Source: JBIICS01 sp044238735
GTDB taxonomy: Bacteria > Bacteroidota > Bacteroidia > UBA4408
DNA length: 9,911 bases
Direction: 5' to 3'
NCBI GenBank assembly: GCA_044238735.1
Contig: JBIICS010000106.1
Location: 1-9,911 of the forward strand
Both the position numbers and the translations under genes were made by a program. The stretch's first letter is position 1, and each line of letters begins with the position of its first letter. Under the pieces are notes generated by a model, which was given only the letters and a program-made list of their open reading frames with translations, did no database searches and had not been told where the DNA came from. Positions 1-7,247 of this stretch are shown here, piece by piece.

Positions 1-972
1 ATTTTAAAAAAAGCAAATCTGAATGTAGGATTAGGTGGTAATGTTGGTAAAAGCTTTGCCAGATTAATTGTAGAAGAACCTGTACGCGATTTTTATGTAC
101 TGGAATTGTCAAGCTTTATGCTGGATAATATGTTTAAGACTAAAATAAACATTGCTATACTAACCAACATAACACCGGATCATTTAGACAGATATGAATA
201 TAAACTCGAAAATTATATTTCATCAAAATTCAGAATCACACAAAATCAAACCGAAAGCGATGTTTTCATATACTGTGCCGACGATGAAATTGTAGCTGAG
301 AATCTAAACCAAATAAAGACTTCTGCAAAATTAATTCCTTTTAGTATAAAAAAGGAACTAAAAGAAGGAGCCTGCTTAATTAACGAACAAATAACCATAA
401 ACCACAATAATAAACAATTAACTATGCCAACAAACAACCTAGCCCTTGTAGGAAAGCACAATCTCTACAATTCTATGGCATCAGCCATTGCTGCTAAAGT
501 ATTAAACATCCGAAAAGATGTAGTGCGCGAGAGTCTTTCTGACTTCGAAAACATTGAACATCGTTTAGAATTTGTTGCCCGTGTTCACGGCATCGATTTT
601 ATTAACGACAGTAAAGCCACCAACGTTAATTCTACCTGGTATGCTTTAGAAAGCATGACCCGTCCGGTAATATGGATAGTAGGTGGCACCGATAAAGGTA
701 ACGATTACGAAATGCTGATGGATCTTATTAAAGAAAAGGTAAAAGCGATTGTTTGCCTGGGTGTAGATAATTCTAAAATTTTAAAAGCCTTTGGTAGTTT
801 AGAAAAACCAATCTATGAGTCACGCTCTGCAGAAGAGGCTGTTGCCAGAGCTTATAAATATGGTAAAACCGACGATGTGGTTTTATTATCACCCGCTTGC
901 GCCAGCTTCGATTTGTTTGAAAACTACGAAGATCGTGGAAACAAATTTAAAAATGCAGTAAGATCTTTATAA
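1..972 (+). CDS. murD: MurD, UDP-N-acetylmuramoyl-L-alanine--D-glutamate ligase (5' part outside the window)
   Basis: This cytoplasmic ATP-dependent ligase adds D-glutamate to UDP-MurNAc-L-Ala in peptidoglycan precursor synthesis. The frame is open from base 1 and gives 323 residues to the TAA at 970-972. By comparison with the usual ~440-450 residues, about 120 N-terminal residues, including the UDP-binding domain and the ATP P-loop, lie upstream of the window. Visible family motifs, numbered within the fragment, are GGNVGKS (12-18), ELSSFML (35-41, where the family usually has ELSSFQL), the central-domain NITPDHLD, GKHNLYN, EHRLEFV, the C-domain DSKATN (203-208, with the nucleotide/substrate-contacting Lys at 205), GGTDKG, and LSPACASFD followed by YEDRG near the end. 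All expected C-domain residues are present, so the enzyme appears functional. A start near base 106 would be a TTG inside the conserved ELSSF motif and is not real. The next gene starts 6 bases downstream. Confidence 0.96.
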   Translation: MLKKANLNVGLGGNVGKSFARLIVEEPVRDFYVLELSSFMLDNMFKTKINIAILTNITPDHLDRYEYKLENYISSKFRITQNQTESDVFIYCADDEIVAENLNQIKTSAKLIPFSIKKELKEGACLINEQITINHNNKQLTMPTNNLALVGKHNLYNSMASAIAAKVLNIRKDVVRESLSDFENIEHRLEFVARVHGIDFINDSKATNVNSTWYALESMTRPVIWIVGGTDKGNDYEMLMDLIKEKVKAIVCLGVDNSKILKAFGSLEKPIYESRSAEEAVARAYKYGKTDDVVLLSPACASFDLFENYEDRGNKFKNAVRSL

Positions 973-978
973 AACTAA

Positions 979-1509
979 ATGAGAAAGAAGTTAGAAAATT
1001 TAATCAACCTATCGGATAATAAAGAGAATCCTCTTTTAAACGAACGTAACAACTTCTTTAAAGGAAGATTTGAGAAATCGCATTTCTATAATCACCAATT
1101 TAATGTGATTGGCCAAATTAATGAGGTAACTTATATTAACGATGGAGATTCAGAAAATATTGAACATACTTTTAGATCACTTCAAAAGATTCAACACCCT
1201 GTTGTTTTAATTTTGGGTGGATTAAATAGTCTGGAGGATTATTCAATGCTTACTGGTTTCGTAAACGACAGGATAGACTCTATCATTTTTATTGGTGTAG
1301 GTAAAGAACAACTTATTAAAAAGTTTGAAGCATACGATGTGGAGCTCTCTACTGCGGATGACATAGAACAGGCAGTATTTATGGCATACCGATGTGCATC
1401 ACAAAATTATGTTGTATTATTTTCACCTGCCTCAGCTGCAGTTGAATTTGCCAATAAAGAAGATAGAATGGAAAAATTTAATAAAGCAGTTGAAAAATTA
1501 ATTCAATAA
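979..1509 (+). CDS. Stand-alone degenerate MurD C-terminal-domain paralogue
   Basis: This 176-residue protein matches only the C-terminal (Mur ligase C) domain of the upstream MurD. It has no UDP-binding or ATPase domain. After about 25 unrelated N-terminal residues it begins with FKG at the domain boundary and runs collinearly to the end. My manual alignment gives roughly 30% identity over about 100 residues. Shared elements are (F/Y)IND, LGG..., EDYSML, IGV, AYR, VVLFSPASAA and KEDRMEKF. The ligand-binding motifs are replaced: DSKATN is DGDSEN at equal spacing, so the Lys becomes Asp; DKG after the GG is NSL; HR is HQ; the SFDLF stretch is changed. Independent catalysis is therefore very unlikely. 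The frame is intact, sits 6 bases after murD, and its stop overlaps the ftsW start (TAATG), so it looks expressed and coupled rather than a pseudogene. The function is unknown. A regulatory or scaffolding partner of MurD or the membrane enzymes is inference only. Confidence 0.85.
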   Translation: MRKKLENLINLSDNKENPLLNERNNFFKGRFEKSHFYNHQFNVIGQINEVTYINDGDSENIEHTFRSLQKIQHPVVLILGGLNSLEDYSMLTGFVNDRIDSIIFIGVGKEQLIKKFEAYDVELSTADDIEQAVFMAYRCASQNYVVLFSPASAAVEFANKEDRMEKFNKAVEKLIQ

Positions 1510-2654
1510 TGGATGCCCTCTATCGCCATATTAAAGGAGATAAAGTAATTTGGACAATAGTATTGTTCCTTAGCTTGTTTTCTGTATTAGCGGTTTATAG
1601 TGCCATTAACTCATTAGCTTATAAGTATCAGCATGGAAATCAAATTTATTACCTTGTAAAACACTCCTTAATTATTATTGTGGGTTTATTTTTAATGTAT
1701 GTTATACACAGGATTAAATACAGTTACTTCTCCAGGCTTTCACAAATTGCTTTATTTGTTTCTATTCCATTATTATTATTAACCTTAGCCAGAGGTGCCA
1801 GCTTAAATGAAGCTGCCCGTTGGTTAAGCATACCGGGTACCGGATTAACATTTCAAACATCTGACTTTGCGAAGATTGCCCTAATGAGTTACCTGGCCCG
1901 AATCTTGTCAAAGAACCAAGAAAAAAATTATGACCTTAAAGAAACTTCTTTAAAAATTTTTTTACCGGTAGCGCTTGTATGCGGATTAATATTACCGGCT
2001 AATTTTTCTACGTGCGCCTTGTTGTTTACTACCTCGTTTATAATGATGTTTGTTGGCAGGGTTAAAACAAAATTCCTGCTAACCTTTGTTGGCATGGGAT
2101 TATTGGGTGTTCTTTTAATTGTGCTTATTGGTTTTACCGCTCCCAAAGTATTTCCTCGCTTTGCTACCTGGGTTAAAAGAATAGAGAATTTTAAAGATAA
2201 AGACAGTAAGGAAAACTTTCAGGCCGATCAGGCAAAGATTGCAATTGCTACAGGTGGTATAACAGGTAAAGGTCCGGGTAAATCTACACAACGAAATATG
2301 CTGCCACACCCCTACTCAGACTTCATTTTTGCCTTTATTATTGAAGAATATGGTTTTATTGGAGGATTTTTAGTAGTATTTCTATATTTAATATTTTTAT
2401 TTAGAGGTGTTAGAATTGCAACACGAAGTAAGAAAAATTTTGGCAGCCTTCTTGCCTTCGGTTTGTGCTTTAGCCTGGTCTTTCAGGCATTTATAAATAT
2501 GGCCGTTGCCACCAATTTGTTTCCTGTTACAGGTCAGCCACTGCCATTAGTAAGTATGGGTGGAACCTCCATTTGGTTTACCAGTATAGCTATGGGCATT
2601 ATATTAAGTGTAAGCACCGAAACCGAAAGCGATATAGCTAATGAAAAAGTATAG
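1509..2654 (+). CDS. ftsW: FtsW, septal SEDS-family peptidoglycan glycosyltransferase
   Basis: This polytopic inner-membrane protein of 381 residues belongs to the SEDS (FtsW/RodA/SpoVE) family, which polymerises lipid II into septal glycan together with a class B penicillin-binding protein. Many hydrophobic segments are visible, consistent with about ten transmembrane helices, starting with one at roughly residues 16-35. SEDS landmarks include AARWLSIPG and FQTSDFAKIALM in the first half. Next comes the large extracytoplasmic loop with ATGGITGKGPGKS and HPYSDFIFAFIIEEYGF, whose Asp271 corresponds to the catalytic Asp of the family. Near the end is the signature PVTGQPLPLVSMGGTS. The ATG overlaps the preceding stop by one base, and the C-terminus overlaps the murG start by 14 bases. 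FtsW fits better than RodA because of the position between murD and murG. Confidence 0.95.
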   Translation: MDALYRHIKGDKVIWTIVLFLSLFSVLAVYSAINSLAYKYQHGNQIYYLVKHSLIIIVGLFLMYVIHRIKYSYFSRLSQIALFVSIPLLLLTLARGASLNEAARWLSIPGTGLTFQTSDFAKIALMSYLARILSKNQEKNYDLKETSLKIFLPVALVCGLILPANFSTCALLFTTSFIMMFVGRVKTKFLLTFVGMGLLGVLLIVLIGFTAPKVFPRFATWVKRIENFKDKDSKENFQADQAKIAIATGGITGKGPGKSTQRNMLPHPYSDFIFAFIIEEYGFIGGFLVVFLYLIFLFRGVRIATRSKKNFGSLLAFGLCFSLVFQAFINMAVATNLFPVTGQPLPLVSMGGTSIWFTSIAMGIILSVSTETESDIANEKV

Positions 2655-3741
2655 AGTAATAGTAAGTGGAGGTGGAACAGGCGGACACATCTTTCCGGCG
2701 GTAGCAATTGCGAATGCAATTAAAGAAAAATTTAATACTACCGAATTCTTGTTTGTAGGTGCCGAAGGAAAAATGGAAATGGAAAAAGTACCCGCAGCCG
2801 GATACAAAATTGAGGGTTTATGGATTAGCGGACTTCAGCGCAAACTAACTTTAGATAATTTATTATTACCGTTTAAAATAATTTCGAGTTTTTTAAAAGC
2901 AAGAAATATTATTAAAACATTTAACCCGGATATTGTAATCGGTACAGGAGGTTACGCATCATGGGCCATAATGAAAGCAGCCAACAGCGCTGGTATTCCA
3001 ACACTTATACAAGAACAAAATTCATTTCCAGGAAAATCTAATCTAGACCTGGCTACAAAAGCCGAAAAAATATGTGTAGCCTACGATGGTATGGATAAAT
3101 TTTTTCCAAAAGAAAAAATTATGCTCACCGGAAATCCAGTGAGGCAAGACATTCAAAATCTAAATGGTAAAAGAGATCGCGGACTGGAAAATTTTAAATT
3201 AGAAGCCAATAAAAAAACAGTATTAGTTATTGGCGGTAGTTTAGGAGCCAGAACGATCAACGAATCCATCGAATCTTTACTCCCCGAAATTAATAAAAAC
3301 AATATTCAACTAATTTGGCAAACCGGAAAAGCTTATTATGAAAAAGCTTTAAATGCTGCTAAACCTTATCATGAAAACGTTAAAGTGTTCGACTTCATAA
3401 AGACAATGGATTTAGCCTATGCCTGCGCCGATATTGTTATTTCCAGAGCCGGCGCCATTTCCATAAGCGAAATATGTTTAACGCATAAACCAAGTATCCT
3501 AATTCCAAGTCCGAATGTTGCCGAAGATCATCAAACCAAGAATGCTATGGCTTTGGTTAATCATCAGGCTGCCATTATGGTAAAAGATGCTGAAGCAAAA
3601 AACGAATTAGGTAAATCTTTATTCGACTTGATAAATAATATTGAAAATCAAAATAAATTAACGATTAATCTCAACAAATTAGCTTTTCCTAATGCAGCAG
3701 AAACTATAGCCGGGATAGCAATAAGCATAATGAATAGATGA
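2641..3741 (+). CDS. murG: MurG, lipid II-forming GlcNAc transferase
   Basis: MurG is a GT28-family glycosyltransferase on the inner face of the cytoplasmic membrane. It moves GlcNAc from UDP-GlcNAc to lipid I to make lipid II, the substrate of the FtsW encoded just upstream. The 366-residue length is normal. The N-terminal Rossmann domain carries SGGGTGGHIFPA (residues 9-20, with His16), then GTGGYASW and QEQNSFPGKSN. GNPVR leads into the C-terminal domain with GGSLGAR (198-204), SRAGAISISE (268-277, where Glu277 matches the UDP-ribose-binding Glu) and EDHQTKNA. The ATG at 2641 lies inside the end of ftsW (14-base overlap), and the stop overlaps the murC start in an ATGA. Both arrangements suggest coupled translation. 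Confidence 0.96.
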   Translation: MKKYRVIVSGGGTGGHIFPAVAIANAIKEKFNTTEFLFVGAEGKMEMEKVPAAGYKIEGLWISGLQRKLTLDNLLLPFKIISSFLKARNIIKTFNPDIVIGTGGYASWAIMKAANSAGIPTLIQEQNSFPGKSNLDLATKAEKICVAYDGMDKFFPKEKIMLTGNPVRQDIQNLNGKRDRGLENFKLEANKKTVLVIGGSLGARTINESIESLLPEINKNNIQLIWQTGKAYYEKALNAAKPYHENVKVFDFIKTMDLAYACADIVISRAGAISISEICLTHKPSILIPSPNVAEDHQTKNAMALVNHQAAIMVKDAEAKNELGKSLFDLINNIENQNKLTINLNKLAFPNAAETIAGIAISIMNR

Positions 3742-5126
3742 CGAGTTTGGCAGACATAAAAAACATTTATTTCTTGGGCATTGGTGGAATTGGCATGAGT
3801 GCACTGGCGCGATATTTTAAATTGCTAAATAAGAACATTGCAGGTTATGATAAATCAAAAAGCGAATTAACGGATGAGTTGCAAAAAGAAGGAATTGAAA
3901 TTAATTTTATAGATGAAGTTAACGAAATAGCTCCTTTATATCTTAATAAGGAAAATACACTTATCGTTTATACACCTGCATTACCCTCTTATCATAATCA
4001 ACTTAATTTTTTTAAATCGAATAATTTCCAAATCTTTAAACGATCTCAACTTCTGGGTTTAATCACAAAAAATGCTCAAACCATTGCAGTTTGTGGCACA
4101 CATGGCAAAACCACTACTTCTAGTTTAGTTGCTCACTTATTTAAACATGCTGGAAAAAATATTACCGCTTTTTTAGGTGGAATCACTCAAAACTACAACT
4201 CGAATTTAATTCTAGGGGATCCGGGCAAAGAAAAACACCTGGTTGTGGTTGAGGCTGATGAATACGATCGTTCCTTTCATACTCTTTATCCATCAACCAT
4301 TATTTGCACCTCTATGGATGCCGATCATCTTGATATTTATGGGACAGAGGAGGAAATGAGAAAATCGTATTTTAAATTTTTTAGTCATTTAAATAACAAT
4401 GGGCTTTTTATCGGAAATGAACAACTTATTGATACTGAATTAAACGATAATATTACAAGATTCACTTACGGTTTTACAAATACCTCTGCCAATTCCTTTA
4501 TTTATAACTTAAGAATTGAAAATGGTTCTTATGTTTTTAACCTCAATAGTCCTTTTGGCACCATAAACGACATAGAATTTCCATATCCCGGTTTACATAA
4601 TATTGAAAATGCTGTAGGAGCTGTAACGGCCTCCCTAGCTAACGGACTAAATAGTGAAGAGATAAAACAAGGGCTAAAAACATTTAAAGGCGTTAGAAGG
4701 AGATTTGATATTCATATTAGAAATGAGAATCATATTTTAATAGACGACTATGCACATCATCCCAAAGAACTGAGTGCATTTATCCATTCGGTTAAAAATT
4801 TTTATCCTAATAAAGTAGTTACAGGAATATTTCAACCTCATTTATTTTCGAGGACACGCGATTTTGGAAAAGAATTTGGCGAAGCATTAAGTATGCTGGA
4901 CATGCTATATTTACTGGATATTTATCCCGCACGCGAGGAACCCATATCGGGAATAAATTCAGCTTGGCTGGCTAATTTTATTAATGGTCCTCATGTAAAA
5001 TTAGTCTCAAAATCTGAATTGATAAAACTAATAAACATTACAAAGCCCGAGTTGCTTTTAACTATTGGTGCAGGAGATATAGACCAGTTAATTCCACAAA
5101 TTAAAATTGCTTTGGAACATGTTTAA
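3738..5126 (+). CDS. murC: MurC, UDP-N-acetylmuramate--L-alanine ligase
   Basis: This cytoplasmic enzyme joins L-alanine to UDP-MurNAc using ATP, the first peptide-forming step, immediately before MurD. It is 462 residues long and complete. The N-terminal UDP-binding domain opens with FLGIGGIGMSALARYF. The central ATPase domain has the P-loop GTHGKTTT (120-127, Lys124), VEADEYDRSF and DADHLDIYG, then HNIENAVGAV. The C-terminal domain has GVRRRFD, DDYAHHPKE and QPHLFSRTRDF. HHP and YAHH identify MurC rather than MurD, MurE or MurF. The start codon overlaps the murG stop (ATGA), and the end overlaps the ftsQ start by 8 bases. No ddl gene follows, as is usual in this phylum. Confidence 0.97.
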   Translation: MTSLADIKNIYFLGIGGIGMSALARYFKLLNKNIAGYDKSKSELTDELQKEGIEINFIDEVNEIAPLYLNKENTLIVYTPALPSYHNQLNFFKSNNFQIFKRSQLLGLITKNAQTIAVCGTHGKTTTSSLVAHLFKHAGKNITAFLGGITQNYNSNLILGDPGKEKHLVVVEADEYDRSFHTLYPSTIICTSMDADHLDIYGTEEEMRKSYFKFFSHLNNNGLFIGNEQLIDTELNDNITRFTYGFTNTSANSFIYNLRIENGSYVFNLNSPFGTINDIEFPYPGLHNIENAVGAVTASLANGLNSEEIKQGLKTFKGVRRRFDIHIRNENHILIDDYAHHPKELSAFIHSVKNFYPNKVVTGIFQPHLFSRTRDFGKEFGEALSMLDMLYLLDIYPAREEPISGINSAWLANFINGPHVKLVSKSELIKLINITKPELLLTIGAGDIDQLIPQIKIALEHV

Positions 5127-5916
5127 GAAAATAGCAAACATAGTATTAAAAGTATTTTTTACCGTTGGTATTATTGCTCTTTTGGCTTTTGTAGGACATG
5201 AACAGGAAAATACCATTTGTAAAAATTTAGATATTGAAGTAATAAATAGTAATGATTACCAGTTTGTTGATGAGGACGAGGTAATAAAGACATTTAACGA
5301 ACAAAATGTTAAAATTATAGGCTCTAAACTTAAAGACCTGGATATTCCAAAACTGGAGCTAATTCTAAACGCTCATCCGCATATTAAAAACGCAGAAGTG
5401 TATTCGGAGATAAATGGAGATGTAAAAATCAGAATATTACAGCGTAAACCCGTTGTAAGAATAATTAATGTTTACGATGAAAGCTTTTATATTGATGAAG
5501 ACGGTTTGTTAATGCCGTTAAGTTTAAATCACAGTCCACGTTTATTAATTGCAAATGGCTTAATTTTCGAGAAGTACAATACCTTTTATAAAATTGATTT
5601 TTCGGATAGTTTAAGCTATTCGAAAGTTTTTAAAAACTCTTTGCTTGATGATTTATATGAGATTGCCAATTATGTGGATAAGGACAGTTTGTGGCAAAAG
5701 CAAATTCAACAAATCTATGTTGATAAAGAGATTCAATTAATTCCCAGAATAGGTAATCAACAGATTATTTTAGGGGAAGCAAGTAATTTGGAAAACAAAT
5801 TTAATAAACTCAGATTTTTTTATACTGATGCTATGCCAAAAGTTGGATGGAATACATACAGTATAATTAATTTAAAATTTAGTAACCAAGTTGTTTGCAC
5901 CAAAGCATTTAAGTAA
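5119..5916 (+). CDS. ftsQ: FtsQ/DivIB-type cell division protein
   Basis: This is a bitopic membrane protein of the divisome that links early cytoplasmic and late periplasmic division proteins. I chose the ATG at 5119 (265 residues) over an in-frame TTG at 5107. The ATG gives a short positively charged MFKK N-terminus and an 8-base overlap with murC. A single transmembrane helix spans about residues 6-26, followed by an extracytoplasmic region. Residues ~34-100 look like the POTRA-type domain: LDIEVIN, FVDEDEV, then IPKLELILNAHPHIKNAEVY. The FtsQ beta domain follows with VKIRILQRKPVVRI and FYIDEDGLLMPLS. FtsQ diverges quickly, so the call rests on this pattern plus its position between murC and ftsA. 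Its stop lies one base before ftsA. Confidence 0.9.
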   Translation: MFKKIANIVLKVFFTVGIIALLAFVGHEQENTICKNLDIEVINSNDYQFVDEDEVIKTFNEQNVKIIGSKLKDLDIPKLELILNAHPHIKNAEVYSEINGDVKIRILQRKPVVRIINVYDESFYIDEDGLLMPLSLNHSPRLLIANGLIFEKYNTFYKIDFSDSLSYSKVFKNSLLDDLYEIANYVDKDSLWQKQIQQIYVDKEIQLIPRIGNQQIILGEASNLENKFNKLRFFYTDAMPKVGWNTYSIINLKFSNQVVCTKAFK

Positions 5917-5917
5917 T

Positions 5918-7210
5918 ATGGAATCACCAATAGTAGTAGGTTTAGATATAGGTACAACCAAAATTGCGTGTATAGTAGGCCGCAGAGATGAACATGGAAA
6001 AATAGAAATATTAGGCATGGGTAAATCTGATTCGGTTGGTGTTAATCGTGGTGTTGTAACTAATATTACACTTACAGTAGATTCAATTAAAAAAGCGGTT
6101 CAGGAAGCTGAAAATAAATCGGGTGTAGACATACGATTAGTAAATGTTGGGATTGCCGGACAGCATATTAAAAGTTTACAGCACCGCGGTATCAGAACAC
6201 GCGATAGTGTGGAGCAGGAAATATCGCAGGATGATGTAGACGCTTTAATTGAAGACATGTATAAGCTGGTGATGTTACCCGGTGATGAAATCATTCATGT
6301 AATTCCTCAAGAATATATTATTGACAACGAACAAGGCATCAAAGATCCAATCGGAATGGCAGGAATTCGTTTAGAAGCCAATTTTCATATTATTACCGGA
6401 CAAGTTGCAGCTGCAAAAAATATTTACAAAAGCGTAGAAAGAGCCGATTTAAAGGTTGATCAATTAACACTAGAGCCATTAGCTTCATCCGAAGCTGTTT
6501 TAAGTGATGAGGAAAAAGAAGCAGGTGTTGTTTTGGTGGATATTGGCGGAGGAACAACAGATATTGCTATTTTTCAGGATGGAATTATCAGACACACGGC
6601 CGTTATTCCATTTGGAGGTAATGTAATAACCGAGGATATTAAGGAAGGGTGTACTATTCTAAAAAATCAGGCTGAATTATTAAAAGTAAAATTTGGCTCA
6701 GCATTGGCAAGCGAAAATCAGGATAATGAAATTGTTTCAATCCCCGGTTTAAGAGGTCGCGAACCAAAAGAAATATCATTAAGAAACTTGGCTCATATAA
6801 TTCAAGCACGCATGGAGGAAATTATTGAGCATGTATATTATGAAATAAAAAATTCAGGTTACGAGAAAAAACTGATTGCCGGAATTGTTCTAACAGGAGG
6901 TGGTGCTCAATTAAAGCATCTTGCACAATTAGTAGAATATATGACGGGCATGGATACACGTATTGGTTACCCAAACGAACATTTATCAAAAGGCGGAAGC
7001 GAATTAAGCAGTCCAATGTATGCAACGGGTGTTGGACTTGTTATAAAAGGCTTGCAACAAATAGAAAAAAGAAACAGAAAAGAAAATCCGGAGAACGTTA
7101 CTACCGACCAAAAACAACAAGTAAGTAAAGTAGCCGGTCACTCTGAAAAAGATAAAAAAGGTGGATTTTTTGATGCGATACGCGATTTTTTTAAAGAAGA
7201 TCCACAATAA
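5918..7210 (+). CDS. ftsA: FtsA, actin-like membrane anchor of the Z ring
   Basis: FtsA is an actin-fold ATPase that tethers FtsZ filaments to the cytoplasmic membrane and recruits later division proteins. With the ATG at 5918 the protein has 430 residues. A longer frame from a TTG at 5891 would run into ftsQ and adds only nonconserved residues. The actin-family nucleotide motifs are VGLDIGTTK (7-15), VDIGGGTTDIAIF (phosphate-2 loop, about 207-219) and LTGGGAQ (325-331, adenosine motif). The region after the first motif (GVVTNI, VNVGIAGQHI, EYIIDNEQGI) corresponds to the SHS2/1C domain specific to FtsA. After a charged, Lys/Gln-rich linker the last residues, GGFFDAIRDFFKE (415-427), form an amphipathic helix with Phe on one face, which is the usual membrane-targeting sequence. 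Confidence 0.96.
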   Translation: MESPIVVGLDIGTTKIACIVGRRDEHGKIEILGMGKSDSVGVNRGVVTNITLTVDSIKKAVQEAENKSGVDIRLVNVGIAGQHIKSLQHRGIRTRDSVEQEISQDDVDALIEDMYKLVMLPGDEIIHVIPQEYIIDNEQGIKDPIGMAGIRLEANFHIITGQVAAAKNIYKSVERADLKVDQLTLEPLASSEAVLSDEEKEAGVVLVDIGGGTTDIAIFQDGIIRHTAVIPFGGNVITEDIKEGCTILKNQAELLKVKFGSALASENQDNEIVSIPGLRGREPKEISLRNLAHIIQARMEEIIEHVYYEIKNSGYEKKLIAGIVLTGGGAQLKHLAQLVEYMTGMDTRIGYPNEHLSKGGSELSSPMYATGVGLVIKGLQQIEKRNRKENPENVTTDQKQQVSKVAGHSEKDKKGGFFDAIRDFFKEDPQ

Positions 7211-7247
7211 TAACCAAGTATAATTAACCGCTAAAAACCAGGAAATC

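Noticed and set aside
979..1509. Frameshifted or split piece of murD (pseudogene)
   Set aside because: The upstream MurD already has a complete C-terminal domain ending in EDRG...VRSL, and this frame repeats the same domain with its own start and stop. It is a duplicate, not a broken-off part.
7219..7224. TATAAT before ftsZ as a possible internal promoter
   Set aside because: There is no matching upstream element. Bacteroidota housekeeping promoters prefer TAnnTTTG, and such hexamers arise by chance in AT-rich spacers. An ftsZ promoter here cannot be excluded.
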